From: JACVRN01 sp035276685
GTDB lineage: Bacteria; Acidobacteriota; Blastocatellia; Pyrinomonadales; Pyrinomonadaceae
Reading direction: 5' to 3'
Assembly (NCBI GenBank): GCA_035276685.1
Contig: DATELK010000095.1
Span: 34,361-98,360 of the forward strand
Length of the DNA stretch: 64,000 nt
Part shown: positions 52,363 through 61,725 of the stretch, piece by piece
Position numbering within the stretch: position 1 is the stretch's first letter
How the letters are laid out: the number at the start of each line of letters is the position of its first letter
Program-made: the position numbers and the translations under genes
Notes under the pieces: generated by a model
What the model was told of the DNA's origin: nothing
The model's database searches: none
The model's input: only the letters and a program-made list of their open reading frames with translations

Positions 52363-53937
52363 TCATCTTCCCCTGGCAGTGCCCGGCGAAGTCGGCAGCA
52401 CATCCTTCTTTACGCTAATCGCTTCGAGTCCGTTCAATGCATTCTTGGATTCGACGAAGTCCTGCATCTTCTGCGCCGCCGCCAGCTTGCCGAAGAGCGC
52501 CTCGGCCCTCAGAGGCGATGTCCCTGCCTGCGGCCTCTGGTCTAGCTTGCCCAGAGCGTTGTTGAACGCCTTGAGCGACTGCGCGTAGTCGCGGTTAAGA
52601 AACAGCGCGCGACCGTAAAGATAGAGAAACTCCGGGTCGTCAACGTCGAGCGGCTGCTTGTTCTCCTGATTGGCACGGGGCTTCGCGACGGTATCAATCC
52701 AATCCTGCGGGTCGCGGTCTACGCGCGCACGTCCCTGCTCGAAGGTGGAAGGCTGGGGCGCGGGCGGCGGCTCCGGCTCATTCGCGGCGGCGTTTGCGGC
52801 CAGCGCGGCGTCCTGCTTCTGCCTCTGGTAGAACATGCCGCCGTAGAATGCCGCCGCGCCGACTATGCCAAGCAGCAGCAGGAATGCTATGGCGCGAAGC
52901 AGCGACTTGAAGACGCTGCGCGGTCGCGGCGCGCTCTCATAGGCACGAGGCACGACTATCTCCTTCGCAGGAGACGAGGCAGGTGCTTCAGACTGAGGCG
53001 GGGCAGCCGCAGAAGAAGCGGGCGCGGTCTTTGAAGGCATCTCAACAGTGTCGTGAAGCGAGCCGTCAAGCTGCGCGGCACTTAGGCCCGGCTGAGACGT
53101 GCTGCCGCCCAGGGCGCTATCCAGAGGGGCCGTGCGCTCCGTCACAAGCGTTCGCTCGTCGTCCATCGAAGCGAACACCGTAGGCTCGCCCACGCGGACG
53201 ATGACAGCCGTCAGGTTGTCTTCAGCGCCGCGCTCATAACAGCGCCGCTTCATCTCCTCGCAGATGGCGCTCAAGTCCGAGCCTTCCGTCAGAAGCTCTC
53301 TCAATTCGGCGTCCGGTATGTGGCGCGTGATGCCGTCGGAGCAGAGAAGAAAGCAGGTGCCGTCCTCAACCTCCATAGTCTTGAGGTCAACCTCTACGGT
53401 ATCTTCCGCGCCGAGCGCGCGACTGATGACGTTTCGGCTCGGATGATTCGATGCCTGCTCGGGCGTCATGCGGCCCGCGCGCACCTCTTCTTCGACGACC
53501 GAGTGGTCTGCGGTCTCTCTGTGCAGCTTGCCGTCAGGCGTCAGGCGATAGAGGCGCGAGTCTCCCACGTGGCCAATGGTGGCGACGTGGCCGTCCAAGT
53601 GAAGCGCGACGATGGTCGTGGCCATCATGGAGAGCTTAGGGTGCTCTCTGGACATGCTGTGTATGGACGAGTTGGCTCGCTGTATAGCTATCTCAAGCAG
53701 GTCTTCAACGTCCGCGCCCGGCTCTATGTGGCGAAAGGCTTCGTCCAGAACTTCCATCGCGGTCTGCGAAGCGACTTCACCTGCCTGTGCGCCGCCAACG
53801 CCGTCGGCCACGGCGAAGATTCTACGCTCCGGGTCGGAGAGAAAAGAGTCTTCGTTGAGCGGGCGCTTTTTACTGAGGCCGCGGTCGCTGACGACCGCCG
53901 CGCTTAATTTGATGCCGTTGTTTGACTGTTCTTTCAT
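52363..53937 (-). CDS. PP2C-type protein phosphatase with membrane segment and TPR-like tail
   Basis: A 524-residue protein. Residues about 10-255 form a PP2C domain (VSDRGLSKKRPLNEDSF, VADGVGGAQAGEVAS, TIGHVGDSRLYRL, LLCSDGITRHI, ERGAEDNLTAVIV). After a Ser/Ala/Pro linker come one membrane helix (about 342-367) and a helical repeat tail that is longer than in PstP. It reverses the action of the neighbouring kinase. It overlaps the RodA gene by 4 bp (ATGA). Confidence 0.92.
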   Translation of the reverse strand: MKEQSNNGIKLSAAVVSDRGLSKKRPLNEDSFLSDPERRIFAVADGVGGAQAGEVASQTAMEVLDEAFRHIEPGADVEDLLEIAIQRANSSIHSMSREHPKLSMMATTIVALHLDGHVATIGHVGDSRLYRLTPDGKLHRETADHSVVEEEVRAGRMTPEQASNHPSRNVISRALGAEDTVEVDLKTMEVEDGTCFLLCSDGITRHIPDAELRELLTEGSDLSAICEEMKRRCYERGAEDNLTAVIVRVGEPTVFASMDDERTLVTERTAPLDSALGGSTSQPGLSAAQLDGSLHDTVEMPSKTAPASSAAAPPQSEAPASSPAKEIVVPRAYESAPRPRSVFKSLLRAIAFLLLLGIVGAAAFYGGMFYQRQKQDAALAANAAANEPEPPPAPQPSTFEQGRARVDRDPQDWIDTVAKPRANQENKQPLDVDDPEFLYLYGRALFLNRDYAQSLKAFNNALGKLDQRPQAGTSPLRAEALFGKLAAAQKMQDFVESKNALNGLEAISVKKDVLPTSPGTARGR

Positions 53938-55652
53938 TGAACTGCCTCTGGAATTGAGGGGTCTCTTCTGGCCTGCGTTTGGCGCACCGTCTTGGCGGCG
54001 ACGATGGTGTCGCGCGCGTTCAGGTGCGAGAAGGCCATAAGCATTCCGAGCATGGCAAAGCTGGTCATTAAACTGAATCCGCCGTGGCTGACGAAGGGCA
54101 GCGTGATTCCCGTCATCGGAAGGGCGCGTGTGATGCCGCCTATGTTGACGAGCGCCTGAAAGCCTATGAAGGCCGTCAGACCGGCTGAAGAGAGCTTGGT
54201 AAACATATCACGCGAGTCAATCGAAGTACGCACCCCGGCGCAGACGAAAACTATGATAGCCAGGATGACGATTGCTCCGCCAGCCAGCCCAAGCTCTTCA
54301 CCGATTGCCGCGTAAATGTAGTCCGAGTCGGCAATCGGAATCAATTCCGCAAAGCCCAGCCCGAGCCCCCGGCCCGAAGTGCCGCCCGAAGCAACGCCGA
54401 AGATGGCCTGTGCGGGCTGGAACGCGAGGTCGTCGAACCACACGTCGCGGTTAAACTTCTGCGCGTCGAAGCTCTTCTCCATCAGCTCTCGCTGGCCCGA
54501 CTTGTCCCACTTCTCGCGCTCACGCTTTAGCGCGGCCTGATACTTGTCTCTCCACCACGGAGTGTCGGGCGAGGGCGGCGTGAAGCCGTCAAGCCAGAGG
54601 TGGAAGCGCTGCTGTATACGGTCTGGAAGCACGGCCTTGACGGGGCGCGCAAGCGCCGGAAGAAGCGGAACCTTCTCCTGCACGTCGCGCGGCAGAGCGC
54701 CCACCACGAGGATGCCTATCACGAGAGCCATGGTGCCCACGAAGAGCAGAAGCTGCGGCCAGCGACGCACGGCCACGAGATAAAGAGTCGCGTAAGCGCC
54801 GCTGAAGACCAGCATCTGCCCGAAGTCTTTCAGCACGAAGAAGGGAAGGAAGGGAAGAATCGCCATCACGACGAGCGGCACCACATCCTGCGCTCGCGGC
54901 AAGCCCCAGTAGGTGCGCGCAAGGTCTTTGTAACGCGCCGTCAAGATGCCCGCGAAGCCAAGCAGGAAAGGAATCTTCGACGGCTCCCAGGGCGTCATGT
55001 TCTCCACCTTGCCCGCCTGAGACGTGACGACAGCCGCCGCGAGCGGAATCAGCGTGACGAGGACTATCAGAAAGCTGTGCCGCTGAATCCAAAGGAGCAC
55101 GCGGTCTTTCGTGCAGAGCCAGAAGGAGAGGGCAAAGAGCATAAACGAGATGAGCGGAATCCACGTCGAGCCGGAGGTCAACGCGTCCGTCATAGTGTAG
55201 TTGGCCTGCCTCGCCTTCAACTCGTCCACGGGCACGGCCTGCGGCGGAGTCGCCGGAAGACCCATCATCTGCTTCTTATCAGCCGTATAGGTCTCCTGTA
55301 TAAAGCGCTCGCGCATCACGCCCGTCTTCTCTTCGCGCGCCGCCTCCTTCTTGCCGCGCGGGGCGTTGTATTCAGGGTCGCTGTAGAGGCGATACTGAAC
55401 GAGCATGCCGACGGAGAAGAGAAGTATGGCCGTCGTGAAGAGCGTCCAGTTGCCTACAAAGCGCATGACGCGCGTCAGCCAGAAGACCAGAATCGTAATC
55501 GGCACGAAGAGCAGCAGGTCGCGCACGCCGCTCACCCACGAAGTCTCGTAGCCGCGTATGAGACCCGCGCGGTGAATGGCGTAGTAGCCCACTATCTCAA
55601 AGCCTATGATGATGAAGAGCGCGACTAGATGCGATGAAGCCCTGTTTTTCAT
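53934..55652 (-). CDS. RodA/FtsW/SpoVE family glycosyltransferase, enlarged
   Basis: A 572-residue SEDS protein; the usual length is 370-420. Core motifs: TGITLPFVSHGGFSL near the C-terminus, and the GRGLGLG/FAELIPIADSDYIYAAIGEELG region. The N-terminal part has extra loops (after LYSDPEYNAPRGKK and around DGFTPPSPDTPWW), giving about 150 additional residues. It polymerises glycan for peptidoglycan together with the PBP encoded upstream. Confidence 0.9.
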   Translation of the reverse strand: MKNRASSHLVALFIIIGFEIVGYYAIHRAGLIRGYETSWVSGVRDLLLFVPITILVFWLTRVMRFVGNWTLFTTAILLFSVGMLVQYRLYSDPEYNAPRGKKEAAREEKTGVMRERFIQETYTADKKQMMGLPATPPQAVPVDELKARQANYTMTDALTSGSTWIPLISFMLFALSFWLCTKDRVLLWIQRHSFLIVLVTLIPLAAAVVTSQAGKVENMTPWEPSKIPFLLGFAGILTARYKDLARTYWGLPRAQDVVPLVVMAILPFLPFFVLKDFGQMLVFSGAYATLYLVAVRRWPQLLLFVGTMALVIGILVVGALPRDVQEKVPLLPALARPVKAVLPDRIQQRFHLWLDGFTPPSPDTPWWRDKYQAALKREREKWDKSGQRELMEKSFDAQKFNRDVWFDDLAFQPAQAIFGVASGGTSGRGLGLGFAELIPIADSDYIYAAIGEELGLAGGAIVILAIIVFVCAGVRTSIDSRDMFTKLSSAGLTAFIGFQALVNIGGITRALPMTGITLPFVSHGGFSLMTSFAMLGMLMAFSHLNARDTIVAAKTVRQTQARRDPSIPEAVQ

Positions 55653-55683
55653 AAATTAAGTGTCAATCAAATTACTAGTACTA

Positions 55684-57588
55684 CTATTGCCTGCGGCGGT
55701 TCTCGGCCTGCATGCTCTGTGAGCCGTTCGCGGGGCTCCCGCCCAGAAGGCCTAGCGCCTTGGCTCTCAAGACAAGCTGTGCCGCAATGGGCGCTGCGTA
55801 CTTGCCGCCGTAGACTCCCGTCTCGCCTATGCGCCCTTCCACCACTACGGCCAGCACGAGCTGCGGATTCTCAATCGGAGCGACGCATAAGTACCAGGCG
55901 TCTATGCGCGGCTGCTCCGCGATGATTAGCTCTTCGTACTGTCGTATGACGGCTCCCGTCTTGGGGTCTTTCTGCTGCACGATTCTGGTTCTGGGAGCGC
56001 CCGTCTTGGGGTCGTACTCGGGGATATTCTTCTGAGCGGTTCCAGTCTTGCCGCCCGTGTTGATGCCTGCGGCCTTTGCGGGAGCAAGGGCGCGCGTGCC
56101 GGTTCCGCCCTCGTTGACCGACTGCATAATCTTTCGCATCTCTGCTGCGAACTGCGGCGAGACTACCTGATTGTAGACCTCGGGCGGGCGGTCTTCCTCA
56201 ATCTTGGGCTTCATCAGCCTGCCTTCCATGTTGGCGATGGTGGCTGCGAAGAGCGCCATCTGGAAAGGCGTCTGCTGGCCCGCGTAGCCCTGACCGAAGC
56301 CTTCGAGCGCCGTGTCGTAACGCCGCATCTTCGGATTCGTTACCAGCCAGCTCTGTGTGGGAGCAATCGCGCGCTTGATGGCATTCGTGCTCGCGTTCCA
56401 TAGCTCCGGCTCAGGTCGGCCCTGACCCTCGCCGGACGTGCCGTTATAAGTGCCCAGTCCCATCAGGTCCCCGGCCTTTTTCAGATTGGCCGGGCCGAGA
56501 GCGACCGCGAGGTTTGCGAAGTACTGGTTACTGGAATGCTGGTAAGCCTGAAGCATGCCTATGGTGCCGCAGGCTTCGCAGGAGCCGTTGTCGTCGGTGA
56601 TGGGCCGCGCTCCCGGCTCCGCCACGTAGCCGCCGCCCGTCGCCGTGTAAGTGTGTCCCTGCTGGCCCGCAATGTATCCGGCAATCATGGTAAAGGTCTT
56701 GAAGGTGGAGCCCGGCACGTAGTAGGCGTTGAGCGCTCGGCTCAAAAGCGGGTTCTCTCGCTTGTCAGCGTTCAGGCGCGCCCACGTAGCCTCGTCCTGC
56801 ACCTCTTTCAGGCTGAAGGAAGGATTGCTGTAGAGAGCAAGCACCGCTCCGGTCTGCGGATTGATGGCCACGATTGCGCCGTTGCGGCCCGACTTGGCAA
56901 GCTCTTCGGCCACGGCCTTCTGAAAGTCTCGGTCTATGGTGAGCTTCACGTCCTGCACTGCGTCCTGCGTGACTCGCTTACCCTGCACGACTTCGAGGGC
57001 TTCCGGCACGACGGAGCTTTGAATGCCGAAGAGAGCGCGCTCAAGCCCAGGGTCTCCTAGGTCGGAGCCGAACAGGTGCGCCATCTCTTTATCCATCGGA
57101 TACATGCGCTCTATCTGATTGCCGTTCTTCTTGTAGTAGGCGAGCGCGCGGTCGAGTCTCCCCGTGCGGTCAAGTATCCAGCCGCGCAGAGTCGATTCGG
57201 AAAGCCTGCGGTTTCGCATGTCCCTGTAGCGCGCTTCCTGAAAGCGCTCATTCTCTGCGGCGGCGTACTTCGCCCAGTAGACGTGCAGGCCGAAGACCGT
57301 GAGCGCCATCAGGACGAAGAGGACGCGCAAGGCTCTAAGCCCACGGTTCGTGGCCGTGGAGCCGAGCTTTCGTCTTACCTCGTCGGGCAAGTCCTTCGGC
57401 GCGATGGCCGCGAAGGACGAGCGCCTGCGCATGTTTCTCACGAGAGAAATCAGTAGAAGCAGAAGCATGAGCGCGAGCCCGCCCATGTAAACCATGCTCA
57501 GAAGCGCGGGCTCCTTCTCCGGCACGGGAATCTGCTGCGCCGCGTTGGTAGCCTGTGCCGCCTGCTGTAAAAGTAGAATTGCGTACAT
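55684..57588 (-). CDS. Penicillin-binding protein 2-type transpeptidase
   Basis: A 634-residue PBP. The active-site motifs are STFK (YVPGSTFKTF), SSN (QHSSNQYF) and KTGTAQ. The N-terminus has two hydrophobic helices (about 33-47 and 89-107), so an extra segment precedes the usual single anchor. It forms the peptide crosslinks with the SEDS partner that follows. Five bp separate it from the FHA gene. Confidence 0.92.
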   Translation of the reverse strand: MYAILLLQQAAQATNAAQQIPVPEKEPALLSMVYMGGLALMLLLLLISLVRNMRRRSSFAAIAPKDLPDEVRRKLGSTATNRGLRALRVLFVLMALTVFGLHVYWAKYAAAENERFQEARYRDMRNRRLSESTLRGWILDRTGRLDRALAYYKKNGNQIERMYPMDKEMAHLFGSDLGDPGLERALFGIQSSVVPEALEVVQGKRVTQDAVQDVKLTIDRDFQKAVAEELAKSGRNGAIVAINPQTGAVLALYSNPSFSLKEVQDEATWARLNADKRENPLLSRALNAYYVPGSTFKTFTMIAGYIAGQQGHTYTATGGGYVAEPGARPITDDNGSCEACGTIGMLQAYQHSSNQYFANLAVALGPANLKKAGDLMGLGTYNGTSGEGQGRPEPELWNASTNAIKRAIAPTQSWLVTNPKMRRYDTALEGFGQGYAGQQTPFQMALFAATIANMEGRLMKPKIEEDRPPEVYNQVVSPQFAAEMRKIMQSVNEGGTGTRALAPAKAAGINTGGKTGTAQKNIPEYDPKTGAPRTRIVQQKDPKTGAVIRQYEELIIAEQPRIDAWYLCVAPIENPQLVLAVVVEGRIGETGVYGGKYAAPIAAQLVLRAKALGLLGGSPANGSQSMQAENRRRQ

Positions 57589-57593
57589 AACCT

Positions 57594-58442
57594 TTATGCT
57601 CTGCGAAAGCGAACCTCTATGTTGCCGAAGCCTACCACGTCGCCCTCTTCTATCTGGCGAGATTCGCCGTAGGCTATGCGGCGACCGTTAATATAAGTGC
57701 CGTTGGTCGAGCCAGTGTCCGCGACCATCAGCGTGCCCTCACGATTCATGACGAGCGCCGCGTGAATCTTCGAGACGCTCTTATCGTTCAAATACAGGTC
57801 GTTGTCCGAGCCGCGTCCGACGCTGACGCGACGACCGCCCGGCTTAAAACTCAGCACCTTTTCCTTAGGCCCGTCGGGCAGGGTCGCGCGGGCCACGATG
57901 TTTACCTCGTGAAGCTTAATGTTTGCCTTGGGGATGTCTACTTTGCCAAGCTCCGCCTCGCGCCGCCGCTCCTCGTCCGCCTGCCGCAGCTCCTCTTCAA
58001 ACTCGCCGAAGGTAGGGTCAACGGCTATGCCCGTGATGAAGATGTCAACTTCGGTCTCGATGTCCATGGGCGCGAGCGTGCGATAGCGATGGTCGTTGAT
58101 GTGGTCTATGGCTGCGGCCAGGACTTCGTGCTCAAGCGCTTCAATGACCTCGGGCGCAGCCTCGGAGTGTGTGCCCCATTCTATCTTGAGCGTCAGGTGG
58201 TGCGGCGCTATCTGCCCCTTTGCTCCCTCGTCACGAACGCGCTCGTCAATCAGGTGCTTCATCCTCTCAAGGAGCATGTTGGTCGTGAGGCCGCTCTTGG
58301 TCTCAACCTCGCGGCCGAGGCCACGGTCGACGGCCGCGCCCATGCCTTCGAGCAGCCGGCGCAGGAAGCGCTCAGGCAAAGCCCCCTCCGGCTTCTTTTT
58401 CTTCTCTTCCTTCTTATCTTTCTTCTCTGAGGGTTTGGTCAT
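57594..58442 (-). CDS. FhaA-like protein: DUF3662 plus FHA domain (second copy)
   Basis: A 282-residue protein. A lysine-rich start (KPSEKKDKKEEKKKKPEG) is followed by the FhaA_N domain (ERFLRRLLEGMGAAVDRG, DEEIDIFITG region) and a C-terminal FHA domain (VSVGRGSDNDL, VSKIHAALV, STNGTYINGRRI). It is the first gene of the cell-wall/kinase run. No clear -35/-10 pair was found in 58443-58659. Confidence 0.9.
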   Translation of the reverse strand: MTKPSEKKDKKEEKKKKPEGALPERFLRRLLEGMGAAVDRGLGREVETKSGLTTNMLLERMKHLIDERVRDEGAKGQIAPHHLTLKIEWGTHSEAAPEVIEALEHEVLAAAIDHINDHRYRTLAPMDIETEVDIFITGIAVDPTFGEFEEELRQADEERRREAELGKVDIPKANIKLHEVNIVARATLPDGPKEKVLSFKPGGRRVSVGRGSDNDLYLNDKSVSKIHAALVMNREGTLMVADTGSTNGTYINGRRIAYGESRQIEEGDVVGFGNIEVRFRRA

Positions 58443-58719
58443 AGCTCAAAGTGTGACTGAACGGAAATCAATTTTCAATCCAAAAGCTAAGCTCCGAAGA
58501 CACAAGCATGCGGCCAAAATCTTTTTATACCCCATAGATAACCTGAAGCGGAGGGGGAAGCGTCGAACCCTTAATCTGTCATATTTGCTCTCGCGCCATT
58601 CTAGCCGAAACAGCCCGCGAAAAACAGTGCCGAAGTGAAAGAGATTGATTCTTTAAATTATGTATGAACCTTTACGGCTTATACATTGTGGAGTAGCATT
58701 TGCACGTAGGGTGAGTCTG

Positions 58720-59094
58720 ATGAGCAGAATCGAATGGATAAAATTTGTCATGCAATACGGGCGTCCAGAGACCCGCGCCCGCCAGTTTCTACTTCTTATA
58801 GTATTTGAAGTTTATTATCACCTGTGTACGTTAAGAGGCTATAGGCCACGTCACTTTCTAGAACCATTATCTAAAGATGTGATGTCTTTGTACCCGGGAG
58901 ACCCTGTCCTGTTAACATGGCCCCGCCTTCCTTTGTCTGTCCGGTTGCTTGATAGAATAATCCCTTTCGGTAGCTCTGCCCATGCCGAAATCATGCCCTA
59001 CACCGCTGAAGCAGATGCGGCGGCGCGGCGCATGGGCCGCCGCACAGCCACGATTTATATGGCCCCCGGTGAATTTAAGGCGGGTAACCAATAG
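58720..59094 (+). CDS. Hypothetical protein, lower-GC orphan
   Basis: About 124 residues beginning MSRIEWIKFVMQYG, with a hydrophobic patch (QFLLLIVFEVYYHL) and a basic end (RRMGRRTATIYMAP). The frame is open from 58660, but AGGGTGAG lies before the ATG at 58720. No family is recognised. Codon use and GC are lower than in the neighbouring genes, which fits recent acquisition. Confidence 0.45.
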   Translation: MSRIEWIKFVMQYGRPETRARQFLLLIVFEVYYHLCTLRGYRPRHFLEPLSKDVMSLYPGDPVLLTWPRLPLSVRLLDRIIPFGSSAHAEIMPYTAEADAAARRMGRRTATIYMAPGEFKAGNQ

Positions 59095-59134
59095 CACCTA
59101 TTAGCCACTGACTTTTCATTCACCATCTAACCGC

Positions 59135-59158
59135 AACCTTACGCCTCGATATAAGGTT
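59135..59158. terminator. Short hairpin between convergent genes
   Basis: AACCTTA and TAAGGTT (7 bp) surround a 10-nt loop in the 59095-59238 gap. A 12-bp palindrome CGCCCCGGGGCG follows at 59211-59222. Both are weak terminator candidates. Confidence 0.3.
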
Positions 59159-59238
59159 AGCGTGCGCTCGTAGAGGCGATAAGCCGGTGACTTGATATAG
59201 CAACCAATCCCGCCCCGGGGCGTTCCGAAGCACCGAAG

Positions 59239-60540
59239 TTAATACAACTCGCCGTAGTTGCATTTGCAGGTGTCATAATCCCACCATCCGTTCAACTGCT
59301 CGCATCTGATAAGCGCAGTCGCAGATGGATTACATGCGAATGAGGGCGGCTGAAACCTTCGGCGGTACTCATTGCTATTGATGATCCACTTGATGACACT
59401 GTCGTAGTCGTTTGTCTCACTCAAAGGGGCAAACCAAAAGTCCATATCAGCTTGCGTAGGGAATCTATGCAGATAGAGGGCATAGCAAAGCCTTATGAAC
59501 TCGGTATTGTTAAAGTCCGAGGATGAGCCGGGAGGATTTTGCAGCCCTGGATGGAGCGCCAAGAACTCGTTGCTGTACCAGAAGCCGCGGGAAACGTAGA
59601 CACGCTTACGAATCACGCACTGCGCATATGTCTCGTTCGGCTCCCTGTAGGCCACATTGGTGCACTGCGAGATCAATCCCGTCCAGGTGCTAAATCCTTC
59701 CGTATCGGATTCGCGATTGAGGAGATCACGGTACTGTTGCGCTACAAAGTAGTCATTATCGTCAATTGGGTTTGCCGACTCAGCACCATAAAGATACACA
59801 ACTGCGGTGCTTAAGCGCTCCCCAGTACCGTCTGAAGTAGCATTAATAAGGTCAATGCTATATGTCCCTGCGGGGAGGCCAGCTAGACAGTTCGTCCAAC
59901 CCTTTGCCCATAAGCCCATTTCAGTGTCGATGGACGTAGCAGTAGTCTGCGCTACGAACGTGCCGTACATGTTATAAAACTGGAAGGTAGGCATACCATA
60001 AGTAGCATTAACATAGCCTGCACCCATCTGGAATTCTACAGCAGGAGCCGTCACGTTAATTGATGGCAGTCCAGGAAGAAGTCCCCCGAACCCTCTGCCC
60101 TCAATACATGAGAGTTTATTGTACTCTCCGCGCTGCATGGGCCCAAAAGCTACCATTCCATTGCAATTGGGAAAGCTCTGACCGGTAATAATACTGTCGC
60201 TAATGAACGTTCAGCCGGAGACCGCTTGGACCCTCCAAAACGCTGGCGCGATGGCGTCAGGCACAATTGCCTTAGCCTTTATGTTCGACGTGACATCGAA
60301 AACACCTTGGGTTCCGGTTGCGCCTGGTGGAATCAAGATTCGCTCGGAAATAAACATACTGCCTAAATGTCCTCTTGTCTGCGCCCACGGTATAGTAACG
60401 TCAGTTCCCAAACGGGTTACACCCGTAGAGATGATGCCAAACCTTGGATTGGGCACTATCAGTTCCTCCGTCAGACTGCTACAGGAGATGAGAGTGGCAA
60501 AGAATGACAGCACTATGAATATGGTATGTTTCTTTTTCAT
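59239..60540 (-). pseudogene. DUF4214 lipoprotein gene split by an in-frame TGA
   Basis: From ATG 60540 (GGAGG upstream) the frame reads a signal peptide and lipobox (FATLISC), then 109 residues to TGA at 60213-60211. The very same frame continues without another stop for 323 codons. It includes an N-terminal beta domain and a DUF4214 domain (YFVAQQYRDLLNRESDTEGF, YALYLHRFPTQADMDFWF, WIINSNEYRRRF). A TGG to TGA change is the simplest explanation. As written it gives a 109-residue fragment, and possibly a 305-residue one from ATG 60156. Confidence 0.75.
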
Positions 60541-60551
60541 CGCTTAACCTC

Positions 60552-61322
60552 CTACTTCTTAATGCCGAGTATGTCGAGCGTGTCGTCGGCGAGATTGATG
60601 GCATCGAATGTGTTCATGTGTCTCATACCCGCAACAGCCGCGCGAATGACGGCACGGGTTTTCTCGATGTTACGCGGGTCGTTCAGCATAATAGTGGGCT
60701 TGTCCGAATCTCCTTCAAGCCACGACGGCCTATGTCTAGCCCTGCCAGCGAACTCTTCTGGTGTTTGCTGGTATTCATCGTTTAGAGCCTTCTGGGTAAC
60801 CATGTTCAGCAGCAGGCATGTGGCCTCAAGCGGGGATACTTCTTGATTCATAGGCTCTCCTAATTTCTTCTTCAGTCCTTTCTTATTATCGGGGGCAGGG
60901 GCGATGAAGCTCGGAAACTCTAACCGCATCTTAGCGCGCAACATCTTCACCTGTTGCAGATCAGTTCGTGTGAACTCAGGGGCCTTAAACTTCTCTGCAA
61001 GGAAGTTAACTGCTCGGACAACATCCATCTCTCGGATGCGGCCGTTCCCATTCTTTTTGTAATCTATTTCGGCACGCACCAAGCGATCCTTAGCCTTATC
61101 CGCCATCTCAGCCGGTAGCATCAGTCCGTATCTATAGAAGACCTCATCCGCGAGATCGCGAACCGTACGTTCGTCCCCATTCTTTGCTTTGCGAGCCTTT
61201 TCTTCGAGCGAGCCGGGGGTGAAAGGTGACTTGCTCTTAGCGCCAGGCTCATAGAGAAACCAAACCGTCCCTGCGGCAAATGTGAGCGCAGACACTATGA
61301 GAAGCAGCTTAATACGCTTCAT
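60552..61322 (-). CDS. Hypothetical exported protein
   Basis: A 256-residue protein with a signal anchor (RIKLLLIVSALTFAAGTVWF) and a charged, helical mature part (for example RAVNFLAEKFKAPEFT, ADDTLDILGIKK). AAAGGAGGATTT precedes the ATG. No family is recognised. It is 11 bp upstream of the broken DUF4214 gene and should share its transcript from the promoter at 61607-61635. Confidence 0.7.
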   Translation of the reverse strand: MKRIKLLLIVSALTFAAGTVWFLYEPGAKSKSPFTPGSLEEKARKAKNGDERTVRDLADEVFYRYGLMLPAEMADKAKDRLVRAEIDYKKNGNGRIREMDVVRAVNFLAEKFKAPEFTRTDLQQVKMLRAKMRLEFPSFIAPAPDNKKGLKKKLGEPMNQEVSPLEATCLLLNMVTQKALNDEYQQTPEEFAGRARHRPSWLEGDSDKPTIMLNDPRNIEKTRAVIRAAVAGMRHMNTFDAINLADDTLDILGIKK

Positions 61323-61606
61323 AAATCCTCCTTTAGCCGTTAATGTAAACGGCGGAATCAGTGTTGGTGTTGTTAGTAAGTCGGTGTTAGACGGACAGAG
61401 GAAGCGGGCTTAGCTATCTAAGCGAGTGTTAGAGCGACACCTACTGCGCAGCACACTAATTCAAGAGCCGACTTTCTGGCTTAGACTGATGAGTGTGAGT
61501 ATAGAGGTGGCGCATTAAGTTAAACATTTTGCTGTTCGCGTAGGGCCATCGGTGAGTAAGGCAGTTCGGGCCTGCGTGAGCGGCAATCTATACGAAAAAC
61601 GCAGAG

Positions 61607-61635
61607 AGAATATATTTGAAGTAATGACCTGTCAA
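61607..61635 (-). promoter_or_regulatory. Promoter for the 61322 operon
   Basis: On the minus strand TTGACA (61635-61630), a 17-bp spacer and TATTCT (61612-61607). Transcription from about 61600 gives a leader near 280 nt. The 403-bp gap 61323-61725 is otherwise AT-rich with no gene or repeat seen. Confidence 0.5.
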
Positions 61636-61725
61636 GAAAAGGAGTCTTATTGTATTGAGATCACAGTCAACATATGTTTCGCGACAATAATGAAGACTGA
61701 TAATTTTAGTCAATGAACCGGTGAA

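Noticed and set aside
60211..60213. TGA as selenocysteine or recoded Trp
   Set aside because: No selenoprotein family matches, no SECIS-like hairpin was evident just after the codon, and other genes in the window use TGA as a stop. A nonsense mutation is simpler.
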